From Pedobacter gandavensis (GTDB taxonomy: Bacteria > Bacteroidota > Bacteroidia > Sphingobacteriales > Sphingobacteriaceae), in contig NZ_WNXC01000004.1 of NCBI RefSeq assembly GCF_014172405.1, positions 310,001 through 374,000 on the forward strand: DNA of 64,000 nt, written 5' to 3'. Below are positions 1-11,400 of this stretch, piece by piece. How positions within the stretch are numbered: the stretch's first letter is position 1; every line of letters starts with the position of its first letter. The notes beneath the pieces were generated by a model. That model made no database searches, was not told where the DNA came from, and worked only from the letters and a program-made list of their open reading frames with translations. Position numbers and translations under genes: made by a program.

Positions 1-917
1 GGAGAAACTACCTTTCCATCTGCATCCTTATTGACACCGGTTTTTTCATAAGTACCACTCCATACATAATCCAGCTGGTTTACCTTCCCGGTAAACAACT
101 GTGAAAAACGTGTTCCAATAGAATGCTTTGGACTCACTAAAGAACCCATGGAAGAAAGTTCCGACAAAGAACTGAATTTTTTACTGGTATCTGCTTTTTT
201 GGTGATGTAGTTGATGATTCCACCATCGGCACCATTGCCATAAATAGCAGTAGATCCTTCAATCACCTCAATCCGATCAATTACAAAAGGATCAATACTT
301 CTAAAATCACGTTCGCCATTTCTCAAAGGAGTAGATTGCGGGATTCCATCAATCATTACCAATGCATTTCTACCTCTTAACGTTTGCCCTTTATTAACCA
401 CGGTATTGGTCCCCAAGGTTAATGCCGGAATATTATAGGTTAAAATCTGGTTCAAATCTGTGGAAATACCTCGTTGCATCTCAATCTGTTTCGAATTCAA
501 AATTCTAACCGATGAAGGTACATCTTTCAAGGTCTCCGCATTCCTGGAAGCAGTAACCACCACCTCATTCAAATCGCCCGCAGCACTAAAAATTGTGAAA
601 TTGACTGTAATTTCTTGTGTTCCACTCAAGACTACCGATTTAGAAACGGCCTGGTAACCAACTCCTGAAGCGGTTAAAACATAACTTCCGCTATCCAAAC
701 CCTTAAACGAATAAAAACCAGTCAGGTTGGTCTGACTGGTTTTATCTTGTGCCTGCAAACGCGCCTGTGCAGCTCCTTGAAAGTTTCCTTTCAGCGTTAA
801 TACGATATTTGAAAGCGGACTCCCTTTTTTGTCCGTTACTTGTCCATTAATGACACGCTGTGCAAACACACCAATTGGTAAAACCAATAAGCTCAGCAGT
901 AAAAATCTTCTGATCAT
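1..917 (-). CDS. TonB-dependent receptor, N-terminal part (runs off the left edge)
   Basis: Outer-membrane receptor for energised uptake of a siderophore or similar ligand; only the first ~305 residues are in the window. Translation from the ATG at 917 gives a signal peptide ending in VFAQ (~20 residues). A carboxypeptidase-regulatory-like beta domain follows (~21-105, with INGQVTDKKGSPL and GFYSFKGLDSGSY). Then comes a plug domain with NEVVVTASRNAETLKDVPSS, LVMIDGIPQ and the typical DRIEVIEGSTAIYGNGADGG (~115-225). The beta-barrel continues beyond base 1. The TonB-box-like region and plug fit the FecA/siderophore-type receptor family; the ligand cannot be deduced. AAGGGG touches the start codon, closer than a normal ribosome binding site, so the start rests mainly on the signal peptide. 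Confidence 0.92.
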   Translation of the reverse strand, partial: MIRRFLLLSLLVLPIGVFAQRVINGQVTDKKGSPLSNIVLTLKGNFQGAAQARLQAQDKTSQTNLTGFYSFKGLDSGSYVLTASGVGYQAVSKSVVLSGTQEITVNFTIFSAAGDLNEVVVTASRNAETLKDVPSSVRILNSKQIEMQRGISTDLNQILTYNIPALTLGTNTVVNKGQTLRGRNALVMIDGIPQSTPLRNGERDFRSIDPFVIDRIEVIEGSTAIYGNGADGGIINYITKKADTSKKFSSLSELSSMGSLVSPKHSIGTRFSQLFTGKVNQLDYVWSGTYEKTGVNKDADGKVVS

Positions 918-975
918 CCCCTTGTACCCTATTTGAATTTAATCTAAATAAAGCGCAAAAGTATAAAATTAATTT

Positions 976-1674
976 TTATTTATTGCCCCCTAAATGAAAG
1001 CTTACACCAACGGAAACAGGGTTTAACAGAAATTCTGATTTATTAGTCCGCGTAAAAGAGCGATAATTGCCTGCATCCTCTACCACTCCTTCTTGTCGTT
1101 CATAAGAATAGAAGAAATCAAGACTACTTTCTACAAAAATACTCCATTGCGGCAGCGGATGAACTTTAATACCTACTACCGGCGAAATTATAAATCCATT
1201 TTTTGAAGTTTCCATTTTAACAGGCGGTATCACCGCTCCTGATACGTCTGCCTTTAGAGTGTTTACATTTTGTGAAACCCCCACAAAACGACTGGAACGG
1301 TATCCGATATCTGCACCGATATAAGGTTGTACCATCGAGAAATTCATGTTCTTTTCAAAACCCACTTTAAAATTGTAATCGGTAATATCCCCCTTGACTA
1401 CCTCACAATTGTTACAATTGTTATAAAATGTTTTAGATTGTTTAATGTAACTTCCACCCAAACGGTAGTTGATCTGGTTGTCATTAAATTTCACCGTAAG
1501 ACCAGAGAAAGAGGTACTGGTATACTTAACCGGATCTGTTTCATTGAATACTTTTGGCAATTGGACGAGGCCATAACCTCTAACAGTAATAGAATAGTTG
1601 TAGTCTGAATTCATTTGAGCGACAGCTGTCCCTCCAGATAATAGCAGCACTAGAATAAGTAATTGTTTTTTCAT
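976..1674 (-). CDS. Outer-membrane beta-barrel protein, function unknown
   Basis: About 232 residues. The signal peptide begins MKKQLLILVLLLSGG and probably ends after AVAQ. The rest alternates polar and hydrophobic residues as in small outer-membrane barrels (OMP_b-brl type) and ends in SVGVSFHLGG, a typical last strand. A CNNCE segment near residue 98 could form a loop disulphide. An in-frame start exists 20 codons upstream, but the ATG at 1674 is preferred because GGGGGA precedes it and the signal peptide starts there. It lies between a TonB receptor and a sugar dehydrogenase with no obvious functional link. No close named family is recognised. Confidence 0.8.
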   Translation of the reverse strand: MKKQLLILVLLLSGGTAVAQMNSDYNYSITVRGYGLVQLPKVFNETDPVKYTSTSFSGLTVKFNDNQINYRLGGSYIKQSKTFYNNCNNCEVVKGDITDYNFKVGFEKNMNFSMVQPYIGADIGYRSSRFVGVSQNVNTLKADVSGAVIPPVKMETSKNGFIISPVVGIKVHPLPQWSIFVESSLDFFYSYERQEGVVEDAGNYRSFTRTNKSEFLLNPVSVGVSFHLGGNK

Positions 1675-1754
1675 TAATTTTCCCCCACGGATTTTAATTG
1701 AGCCGCAAAAATACAGCAATAATTTACAAAGCAATACAATAGATACTTGATTTT

Positions 1755-1862
1755 TACACCAATGATGTCGAAGTGTTTTTTTTTAATTAATGTCGTCATT
1801 TTAGACCAACATTTAGATTAAAAATGACATTTTTAAATTGAAAAACTTCGCTTGGTGTATTA
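1755..1862. repeat. Imperfect palindrome of about 108 bp
   Basis: The spacer between two minus-strand genes is almost wholly a long imperfect inverted repeat. TTACACCAA on the left matches TTGGTGTATT on the right. CGAAGTGTTTTT pairs with AAAAACTTCG, and inner stretches around TTAATTAATGTC and GACATTTTTAAATT also pair. It could be a terminator for the upstream dehydrogenase gene or a small palindromic repeat (REP/MITE-like). No second copy is visible in this window. Confidence 0.5.
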
Positions 1863-1939
1863 CAGAGCATGGAATGGTATGATTTTCCAGAAGATAACCA
1901 AAAACGTGCCACAATATTAAGAACCACAAGGGCTTGGGA

Positions 1940-3223
1940 TTAAAGCCTGGCGTCGGTAAACATACGGGGAATAAAAGATTTGGTATCAAAAATGATGGCG
2001 CCTTCCTCCTGGTATTTTCCGTAATCGATGGTTAAAAACTCCTGATGGGAAACCGCTACAATAATGGCTTTATAATTTTTATCGATCAAGGTTTGATCAA
2101 TATGGAAACCATATTCCTGTTTCACCAATTCCGGATCTGCCCATGGATCATAAACACTGACTTCCATGCCAAACTGCTGCAATTCCTGATAAATATCGAT
2201 AACTCTGGTATTTCTGATGTCCGGGCAATTCTCTTTAAAGGCGAAACCCAGGATCAGTACTTTCTCCCCTTTAACCGCGTAGCCCTTAGCAATCATCAAT
2301 TTGACAACCTTATTGGCCACAAACATACCCATATTGTCATTTACCCTTCTTCCGGAAAGGATGACTTGTGGGTGATAACCTAATGATTCCGCTTTATGAG
2401 CCAGATAATAGGGATCTACCCCAATACAATGACCACCCACCAATCCAGGTTTATACTTCAGGAAATTCCATTTTGTTCCCGCAGCTTCAATTACGTCTGT
2501 GGTATCGATACCGATGCGGTCGAAAATCAAAGCCAATTCATTGACAAAAGAGATATTGACATCCCTTTGCGCATTTTCAATGGCTTTTGAGGCTTCAGCC
2601 ACTTTGATGCTGGGTGCTTTATGTGTACCAGCAGTGATGATTTGCCCATACAATTGATCTATTTGTTCCGCAATTTCAGGTGTAGAGCCTGAAGTTACCT
2701 TTTTAATCTTTGTTAAAGTATTGATCCGATCACCGGGATTGATCCTTTCCGGAGAATAGCCACAAAAGAAATCCTGGTTAAATTTCAAGCCGGAATATTG
2801 CTCCAACACGGGTACACAATCTTCTTCCGTACAGCCGGGATAAACGGTAGACTCATAAATTACGATGTCTCCCTTTTTTAACACGCGGCCAATCATTGCC
2901 GAAGCTTTCAATAAAGGTTGTAAATCCGGTGCTTTAAAGCTGTTAATGGGCGTAGGAACGGTTACGATATAAATTTGGCAAGATTCCAGGTCTGCCGTGT
3001 TACAAGAAAATTCCAGTCCGGCATTTGGTATTTCTGATCGCAGTACTTGCTGCAGTTCTTCCAGATCGGCCTCTCTGGTCCGGTCCTCTCCTTTGGAAAG
3101 TTCCTGAATTCTGAGTTCATCAATATCGAAACCAAGTACAGGGTACTTTTTCGCAAATTCAATAGCGAGCGGCAATCCCACATAACCTAAACCAATGATC
3201 GCAATTTTATACGCTTTATCCAT
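1940..3223 (-). CDS. tviB: Nucleotide-sugar (UDP-HexNAc) 6-dehydrogenase, TviB/WbpA type
   Basis: NAD-dependent four-electron oxidation of a UDP-sugar C6 hydroxyl to a carboxylate, giving a UDP-uronic acid for surface polysaccharide. The Rossmann start is [17 protein letters not shown] (GxGxxG at 11-16). [12 protein letters not shown] and PERINPGD follow. The catalytic cysteine lies in [12 protein letters not shown] (~265), and the C-terminal UDP-binding domain has [17 protein letters not shown]. Overall length (~427) and these motifs match the UDP-N-acetylglucosamine/galactosamine dehydrogenase branch (TviB, WbpA/WbpO) better than UDP-glucose dehydrogenase. The ATG at 3223 has AAAAAGG upstream; an in-frame TTG six codons earlier is less likely. 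It is divergent from an LCP-family gene and not surrounded by a full polysaccharide cluster. Confidence 0.88.
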   Translation of the reverse strand: MDKAYKIAIIGLGYVGLPLAIEFAKKYPVLGFDIDELRIQELSKGEDRTREADLEELQQVLRSEIPNAGLEFSCNTADLESCQIYIVTVPTPINSFKAPDLQPLLKASAMIGRVLKKGDIVIYESTVYPGCTEEDCVPVLEQYSGLKFNQDFFCGYSPERINPGDRINTLTKIKKVTSGSTPEIAEQIDQLYGQIITAGTHKAPSIKVAEASKAIENAQRDVNISFVNELALIFDRIGIDTTDVIEAAGTKWNFLKYKPGLVGGHCIGVDPYYLAHKAESLGYHPQVILSGRRVNDNMGMFVANKVVKLMIAKGYAVKGEKVLILGFAFKENCPDIRNTRVIDIYQELQQFGMEVSVYDPWADPELVKQEYGFHIDQTLIDKNYKAIIVAVSHQEFLTIDYGKYQEEGAIIFDTKSFIPRMFTDARL

Positions 3224-3341
3224 AAACACCTTTTTTTCCAACCGAATTTCTAGAACGTTTTAAAGGTAGAAAGAATTTTAATTGTTCATAGGTACGGTTA
3301 TTGAAATACTTGTAGCTAGTATTTAACTCCAATCGGAAAAA

Positions 3342-4319
3342 ATGAAAACTATTGCCTTAACGATCTTCCTCTTGAGCATAGGATTGTTCCAGCTAAAAGC
3401 GCAGGACAGCACCAGGAACAATCTAGATTTTACCGTTCCGCCAGCAGCAAAAAAAGTAGCTCAGTTAAACCGATCAGATGCGGCTTTGGGGATTTCCGCA
3501 AAGGCCCGGGCCAGACAAAAAAACACAGCAAATCCAGCAGTCAATCTTGCCCTATTTGCGGTAGACAGGCGGACGGAAGCGGAGGCGGGAAACTCCGATG
3601 TGGTGATGGTGATCTCCATTGATCAGCTCAGTGGAAAAATAAAAATGTCTTCGATTATGAGGGACACTTATGTGAATATCGAAGGGAATGGCATGAATAA
3701 GCTCAATGCAGCCTTCGCGATTGGTGGTCCGCAGCTAGCCATTAAAACCATCAATCAAAACTTTGACCTGGACATCAGAGACTATATCAATGTTGATTTT
3801 TATGGAGCAGCAAAAATTGTAGATGCCCTGGGTGGAGTGCCGATTCCGGTAAAAGCAGAGGAGCTTCCTTACCTGAATACTTACCTGAATGAACTGTCCA
3901 TTTATGATAAAATTCCGGCGATTCCCCTGAGCCAATCGGGTTTACAAAAGCTCAGCGGAAAGCAGGCTGTTGCCTACTCCAGAATCAGAGCGGTAGGTCA
4001 TGGTGATGCCCAAAGAACGGAACGTCAACGCCTGGTACTCATCGCTATATTCGACAAAATGAAGGTTTTAGGTAAGGAAATTTTTCCCGTTTTTGCCACA
4101 GAAGTCCTCCCTAACCTGGAAACCAGCATGAACAATTTAACGCTGTTCTCTTTTGCAGGAAGTATTTTAAATTCGAAAAATAAAACGATTGAACAAGCCA
4201 GGTTTCCGCTTGATAAAGAAAGTGTTGGGAAGAGAATTGACAACATCTGGTACTTAACCACCGATTTAAAAACAACGACCAACTCCTTACATCAATTCAT
4301 TTATGGCAACAAGCATTAA
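3342..4319 (+). CDS. LytR-CpsA-Psr (LCP) family protein
   Basis: 325 residues with a cleavable-looking signal peptide ending LKAQ|D (~21). In Gram-positives LCP enzymes transfer lipid-linked glycopolymers to the cell wall. The LCP core is evident: NSDVVMVISIDQLSGKIKMS (~87-106), IMRDTYVNI, MNKLNAAFAIGG, INVDFYGAAKIVDALGGV, QAVAYSRIRAVGHGDAQRTE and RQRLVLIAIFDKM. The arginine-rich YSRIR...RTERQR segment that binds lipid pyrophosphate is kept. LCP proteins are less usual in Gram-negative Bacteroidota, so its acceptor is unclear. The divergent UDP-uronate dehydrogenase suggests, by inference only, a role in surface-glycan attachment. Confidence 0.88.
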   Translation: MKTIALTIFLLSIGLFQLKAQDSTRNNLDFTVPPAAKKVAQLNRSDAALGISAKARARQKNTANPAVNLALFAVDRRTEAEAGNSDVVMVISIDQLSGKIKMSSIMRDTYVNIEGNGMNKLNAAFAIGGPQLAIKTINQNFDLDIRDYINVDFYGAAKIVDALGGVPIPVKAEELPYLNTYLNELSIYDKIPAIPLSQSGLQKLSGKQAVAYSRIRAVGHGDAQRTERQRLVLIAIFDKMKVLGKEIFPVFATEVLPNLETSMNNLTLFSFAGSILNSKNKTIEQARFPLDKESVGKRIDNIWYLTTDLKTTTNSLHQFIYGNKH

Positions 4320-4621
4320 AAAAAAAGATAGTTGTAAGAAACAACCCAGACAACCTTTAAAACACTGATAACCTGACACATAAAATTCAATCCAAAAAAA
4401 AGGTTGTCTAATACAAGAAACCCTTTAGGGGTTAAAAAATTTAAGAATTTATTTCCCATGCCGGATTTCCAAAAAATCCGAGTTAAAATCTTATGGTCAA
4501 AATTTTTTATTTAAAAAATAATAACCTTCAAAAACACAGACAAATATCAACTTAAAGTCATCTTTAATGACTTAAGCTATAATTCACAACTTTTCCATTT
4601 ATCTTGATTTTATTTACATAG
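4320..4621. other. Intergenic stretch with terminator-like inverted repeat
   Basis: No gene is seen. A perfect 11-bp inverted repeat (AGACAACCTTT at 4348-4358, AAAGGTTGTCT at 4399-4409) with a 40-base loop follows the LCP gene and may terminate it. CCCTTTAGGG at 4431 could form a short hairpin; the string CCTTTAGGGGTT recurs at 4730. The remainder is AT-rich. Confidence 0.4.
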
Positions 4622-4676
4622 ATTTACTTTAAGTAACTGATAATTAACGCCTCAACCTAATTGTCTCATGAACATT
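4622..4676 (+). promoter_or_regulatory. Leader block upstream of collar gene, copy 1
   Basis: A ~55-bp block starting ATTTACTTTAAGTA and running through TGATAATTAAC, CTC and TAATTGTCTCATG to ACATT. It is matched at 13935-13989, upstream of the second collar gene, although most sequence around it has diverged. The conservation suggests a promoter or 5'-leader element. An ATG inside it opens a 70-codon frame running into the collar gene. Confidence 0.4.
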
Positions 4677-4872
4677 TCCTTTTCTATTAAAGGCAAATTG
4701 CTAAAAGAACAAATTTCCGGATTTGCTCCTTTAGGGGTTAAACACACCCTCAATTCTCTAATAAAATTTCTTGATTTTAATTCAAAGGTGATCCCATTGC
4801 TATGGATCAAACCGGGGATTTTATTTCGCTGCTCAAATCAAACAATTATTAATATAAAACACAATTTTTATT

Positions 4873-5439
4873 ATGGATGAATACATAGGAATGATCAAAG
4901 CTTTTGCTGGAACTTTTGTACCAAGAGGGTACCTGGGCTGTAATGGACAGTTACTCCCAATTCAACAATACTCTACTCTTTTTGCGCTTTTAGGCACTAA
5001 TTATGGAGGAGATGGACAAACCACTTTTGGTCTTCCAGACCTTAGAGGACGATCTCTGATTGGAACAGGACAAGGGTCAGGTTTACCAACCAACCACGTA
5101 CTAGGTGAAAAATTAGGTGCAGAAAGCACCTCAATTACCATCAACAACATGCCAGCTCACACCCACGCAGCCGCTACAACCTTTACTTTAAATGTCAGTA
5201 ACCAGGAAGCGGATGTTGCTGTCCCGGTTGCCGGAAATTCTTTGGCAGCAATGATTGACACTGGAGCGAATCAGATTATTGGTTATACCACCAAGACACC
5301 AACCATTGCACTTGGAGGCGCAACTATAGCCACAACTAATGCCGTGATTGGTGGTAGTCTGCCGATCTCTATATTACAGCCAACGCTCGCAATCACTTAC
5401 ATTATTTGCATAGAGGGTGGATTCCCTAGCAGAAACTAA
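4873..5439 (+). CDS. Phage tail collar domain protein (MdpB-like), copy 1
   Basis: 188 residues, no signal peptide. The N-terminal half is a phage Tail Collar domain: IGMIKAFAGTFVPRGYLGCN, GQLLPIQQYSTLFALLGTNY, then TTFGLPDLRGRSLIGTGQG. This is the pattern of 'microcystin-dependent protein' homologues. The C-terminal half has ITINNMPAHTH, GNSLAAMID and a closing ISILQPTLAITYIICIEGG, the usual end of the family. Such proteins resemble tail-fibre tip pieces, but there are no other phage genes here, so this is probably a domesticated structural or secreted protein. It sits 33 bp ahead of the giant T9SS protein and is paralogous (roughly half identical) to the gene at 14106. Its cellular role is unknown. 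Confidence 0.9.
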   Translation: MDEYIGMIKAFAGTFVPRGYLGCNGQLLPIQQYSTLFALLGTNYGGDGQTTFGLPDLRGRSLIGTGQGSGLPTNHVLGEKLGAESTSITINNMPAHTHAAATTFTLNVSNQEADVAVPVAGNSLAAMIDTGANQIIGYTTKTPTIALGGATIATTNAVIGGSLPISILQPTLAITYIICIEGGFPSRN

Positions 5440-5472
5440 TCTTTAATTCTTTGAATTAACGCGCTCACTTTT

Positions 5473-8400
5473 ATGAAAAATTTTATACTACACAAAGTTG
5501 CCCTGTTCTTTATCATTTGTTTCTGCCTTTTCTCCAGTCAAACCAGTCAGGCACAGCTACAACCAGGAGATCTGGCCATAATAGGGGTTAATGGCGAAAC
5601 CCGATCACCAGCAACATTTCCATTTAAGGCAACAATCGCTTTTGTATCCCTGGTGGACATCCCTTCGGGAACTACCATCTACATTACAGATGAGGCCTAT
5701 AATGGGACTATTTTTGTTGCACGTTCTGCAGATGCTCAGATGACCTGGATATTGAGTCAGAATGTTCCTAAAGGCACGGTGTTCTCTATTGAGTGTACCA
5801 ACGACACCAATAATCCGGTCATCTCACCTTCACAATATGGTGGAGTGACCAAAGTTGGCTGGTCAAATAACATTATCCGCCCAATTGACGGCAATGGGGA
5901 TGCCTGGTTGATCTATACCAAAAATCCCGATAACAGTCTAAATTTCATCTATGGATTTATAAATACCAATTACATACCCACAGATAAGTATGATACTTCA
6001 ACTGGCTGGAACCTACAAGATCCCCTGATAAAAAGCCAATCCTCTGTCCTTCCATCACAATTGGTAGGGACGAATGCATACAATTCCATGGTGACCTACC
6101 CAGCTGGCCCAACATTGAGCAACGATTTCAATTATTATAACGATACATTTACCGGAACAAAAACGGACTTATTAAACAAAATCAAAAACCCGGCACTTTG
6201 GGTAAAGGAAGAACCACCTTCAATTGGAAAAGACCTTTCACCAGGAACATCTGGTGGTGCATTTTCAGGCACACAACCTATTTATACCATTGTTGAAGGC
6301 CCAACCGTAAGCAGCGTAACTTCAACCGCAAGCGGTACTAAAAAGATAGGCGATGTCATACCCATCGTCGTTAATTTCAGTGAAAACGTGACAGTGGTGA
6401 CCACTGGCGGAACACCGAGATTAGCCCTCAATACCAATCCTGTTTCTTATGCCAATTATGCTTCTGGAAGCACGAATTCCAGCTTAACCTTTAACTATAC
6501 GGTAGCCGCCGGACAAACCAGTGCGGACCTCGAATATGTAGCCACCAACTCCTTAACCCTGGAGAGCGGAACAATAAAGAATACAAGTGATGTAAATGCC
6601 ATACTTACCTTACCAGCCACAGGGACAGCAAACTCCCTTGGCGGAAGCACCAACATTGTGATTGACGGCATTGCGCCGACTGTAACCTCTGTAACTGGGG
6701 TTACAGCAAATGGCCGATATCGTGCCGGACAAACCATCGATATCAACGTGAATTTTTCTGAGGCGGTATCAATTACCGGCACACCAACACTCAGTCTAAA
6801 CACCTTAGGAATTGCAACTTATATTAGCGGAGCTGAAAGTACTACCTTAACCTTCCGTTATAACATTGGAGCCAATCAAAATACTTCAGACCTTGATTAT
6901 GGCACGGTGAGTTCCCTGACTGGCGGAACGATCAAAGATATTTCAGGAAACAACGCCACACTCACACTCCCTACACCAGGGACTGCCGGATCATTAGGCG
7001 CCAATGCCAACATCATCGTAGACACCACTGTCCCAACAGTAACCAGCGTAAGCGGTACCAATGGGAATTATAATATTGGATCAACCGTACCGATCACCCT
7101 GAATTTTTCCGAAGCCATCAATGTGACCGGAACTCCTCAACTGGCATTAAATGTAAGTCCTGCCGGATTCGCATCTTATGTGAGCGGAAGCGGAACAGCC
7201 ACCTTGACTTTTAATTATACTGTAGCTGATAATCAAAGTAGTGCTGATCTCGATTATACAAGCACAACTGCACTTTCATTAAATGGTGGATCACTATCAG
7301 ATCTTGCAGGAAACAATCTGACACTCGCACTCCCAGCTCCAGCTGCGCCAGGTTCTTTAGGAGCCCTTTCGAATATCGCCATCAATGGAATTCGCCCAAC
7401 AGTAACTAGTATTGTTAGGACAGCTGGAGCCGCAGCTGTTACCAATGCCAATTCTGTAAGCTTCACGGTTACCTTCTCTGAAATAGTATCCGGTGTAGAT
7501 TTAGTGGATTTTGTGCTTACTACTACTGGAAATTTAGTAGCTCCAGGTATATCAACCATAGCCGGATCAGGCACTACTTATACCGTCACTGCAATCACAG
7601 GAATTTCAACTGGAACCGGCACCTTACGTCTGGACTTAGATAATTCAGGTACCGGAATTACTGCAGCTTCAGGAAACACAATTTCTACTGGATATACCAG
7701 TGGTCAAACCTATACCGTAGATAGGACTATTCCTACCATACCAACACTTACCATTGCTTCGGGCAATAGCAATCCGCAAATCGCAAGAACAGGAGATGTA
7801 GTCACACTTTCCATTACGGCCTCTGAAGCAATTAACCTTCCATCAGTAACCATCAACGCATCTCCGGTAATCGTAACGAACACTTCCGGTTCTTCTTATA
7901 CCGCCAGCTATCAGGTAAGTGCCCTTGATGCAGAAGGTCAGATCACCTTTACTGTTAATTATAGTGATCTGGCTGGAAATTCGGGCGTCCAGCGCAGCAC
8001 AACCAGCGACGCGAGTAGAGTTGTGGTGGATAATGTACCTACCACCCTTGTTTCCATCAGTTCTACCGCTACAGATGGACCACATGGTCTGGCTGCTGCA
8101 ATTCCAATCGCTGTAACATTCTCAGAGCCTGTAATGGTAACCGGATCACCTGTACTCGCTTTAAATGCTGGTGCCGGCGCTACTGCCAATTATGTTTCTG
8201 GCAGCGGAACAACTGTCCTTAACTTCAGCTATAGTGTAGCCCAGAATCAAAGCAGCACTGGACTCGATTATAGCAGTACTACCGCATTGAATTTAAACGG
8301 CGGAACAGTGAATGATCTAGCTGGCACTACAGTTCCCCTGACACTTCCTGCTCCCGGAACACTGGGTTCTTTGTCAAATGGAAGAAGCATTGTCATCAAT

Positions 8401-11400
8401 GGATTTACACCAACCGTACTGAGCATCACTAGAAAAACCCCGGCAACACAAATGACCAACGCCAATTCCGTAGAGTATACCCTTACCTTTAGCGAACCGG
8501 TAACCGGAGTTGATGTATCAGATTTTCAAATGAGTCTTGGTTCAACACCGATATCCTCCGTTAACGGAGTTGTAGGATCAGGAGCAATCTACACCGTTAC
8601 TGTAAACACAGGACTTGGAAATGGTACGGTAGCCTTTAATTTAAGAACCAGTGGTACAGGGATTGCCAATCTGGCTTCAAATCCTATTCTGACTGGATTT
8701 GGCCCAAGTGAAAGCTATACCATAGACAAAATCCTCCCTACTATACCAACGGCAAGCATACGCTCCAGTCGTTTTGGCAATAGTAGTATTGCCATCCCTG
8801 GTGAAACCATTACGCTCCTTTTCAGCGCTTCTGAAACGATTAATGCTCCTACGGTAACCATCAGTGGAAACCCTGCAACAGTCACAAATCCAACTGGAAA
8901 CAACTGGGTAGCCACGTATACCATGCTAGCTACAGACAACAATGGAGCGATTCCTTTCAGCATCAGTTATTCCGATCTTGCTGGAAATGCAGGCACTTCA
9001 AGAACAACAACAACCGATGCTACCGTCGTAACCTTTGATAAAACGGTGCCAACCCTAAGTCCGGTAACGATTGCAAGTAATAATGTTTCCAACCCTGCAT
9101 ATGCAAAAGAAGGGGCTATGCTGACCCTAATGTTTACGGCTTCAGAGAGCATTCCTTCTCCTACAGTTACTATTGGAGCTGCCACGGTTACCGCACTACC
9201 AATGGGCGGATTTAACTGGATGGCCATGTATGTGATCCCTCCGAATATGGCAGAGGGTGAAATCCCTTTCAGCATTAGTTTCAAAGATACATTTGGAAAT
9301 ATTGGAATACCTGTAACCACAGTCAGTACAGGCTCAATGGTTACTCTAGATAAAACGACACCGACACTCAGTAATGTGAGCATCAGCAGCAATAACGCAA
9401 ATCCTGCTTTAGCGAAAGCAGGAGATGTGGTCACTGTAGCTTTTACCGCTTCAGAAGGTATCGGCAATCCAACCGTAACATTATTTACAAACACATTAGC
9501 TACTGTTACCGCACAAGGCAACAATGTATGGACTGGGACTTACACCCTGGGTCCGGTAGACCTTGAAGGCCCAGTCAATTTCAGTATCAGTTATGCTGAT
9601 TTTGCAGGAAATGCAGGTACTGCCGTCAGCACTACCAATGACGCTTCTAGCGTTACTTATGACAGGACGGTTCCTGCTGCTCCTAATTTCCTGGGAGTAA
9701 CCGCTGGAGACACCGAAAATACAATGACCTGGTTCTTAAACGCAGACTATGCGAAATATGAATTGATTGGTGGAGTTCCTTTAGTTTTGGGGAACAATGT
9801 GCTAACTACCGTTACGGCGGCTAATGCTACTAATCCAATGACTTTCACGCAGACAGGTCTGACGAATTTCACGACCTATTATTATGCCCTTCGGGTAACT
9901 GATGCAGCAGGTAATACCAATACCAGTACCGCGGTAAATGGAATCCCTTTAAATAGCCAGACCATCACTTTTAGTCAGCCAGTACCGGCAGAATATGGCA
10001 GTTCATTTACTATAAATGCCACCAGTAGTTCAGGCTTACCCGTTACTTTAACCTCCAACGAGCCTGCTCTTGCCACAATTTCGGGCAATACAGTTACCAT
10101 TGTAGGTGCGAATAACCAACGATCGGTTTCTATCATCGCCACACAACCTGGTAATGCGAATTATTCTTATGCGCCACCGGTTATCCGACTGCTGCAAATC
10201 ACACCAAAACCAGTTACGGTAAGCGCTACTGCTCAGTCGAAAGGGTTTAATGATCCGGAACCGGCATTAGCTGCCCCAACGATTACTCCTGCACTAATCG
10301 GCACAGATGTCAGCACAGGTGCATTAGCAAGAGAGACAGGAGAAAATGCAGGAACCTATGAAATCCAGCAAAACACGTTCAGTTTAGATCCATATAAATA
10401 TGCCATCACTTATGAGCCTGCTAATTTCAGCATCAGCAAGAAAGCAGTAACCATTACCGCAGTAAGCAATTCGAAAACTTATGGTGATGCTGATCCTGTG
10501 TTCGCTTATACCGGTACTCCGGCATTAGTTTCCGGAGATAGTTTTAGCGGTATGTTGGGAAGAGTTGGCGGAGAAAATATTGGCAACTACGCCCTTACTT
10601 TGGGTAGTTTAAAAGTGAGCGAAAACTATACCCTGACTTTAAACCCTGGTGCTGAACTGAGCATCAACAAAAAGCCAATCAATGTAACTGCTGATGCGCA
10701 ATCTAAAGTTTATGGCAGCGCCGATCCGGTGTTCAGTTATACCCCAACACCAGCATTGCTGAATAATGATGTATTTAGCGGTGCCTTAGGTAGAACTTCA
10801 GGAGAAAATAAAGGAACCTACCCTACCACTATCGGTAGCTTAAGCGCAGGATCTAATTATAGTCTAAACCTTACTGCTGCTAATTTAACCATTAACGCTG
10901 CGCCTTTAACCGTAACTGCGGATCCAAAATCGAAATTTGCAGGCACCGCAAACCCGGTGTTTACCGGCCAATATGCAGGTTTTGTGAATGGCGAAGATGC
11001 TTCCGTATTGACGAGTCCGGCAGTATATACTTCTATTGCAACAGCTGCCAGTCCGATTGGAACCTATCCGATTGTTCCTTCCGGAGCAACGGCACTGAAC
11101 TACACAATTACCCCTATTAATGGCGTATTGACTATAAATCCAGGTGCCCCAACTTCTGTACTATTTGCGGGAACTACGCTTTATGAAAATCAGGCTACCG
11201 GAACTAAAGCAGGTACTTTGAGCAGTACTTCGGAAGATCCGAATGCGACCTTTACTTATAGTTTAGTAAGTGGTAATGGGGACACAGACAATGCGACTTT
11301 CCGCATCGTTAATGATCAACTGGTAACCGCAGCAAGTCTGGATTATGAAAATAAAAAGACTTATAGTGTTGTGGTAAGAAGTACTACTCAACATGGATTC

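Noticed and set aside
6495..9524. Minus-strand frames of 65-185 codons inside the giant genes
   Set aside because: Shadow frames caused by the Thr/Val/Ser-rich codon pattern. They have no start signals or family resemblance, and the plus-strand gene explains the sequence.
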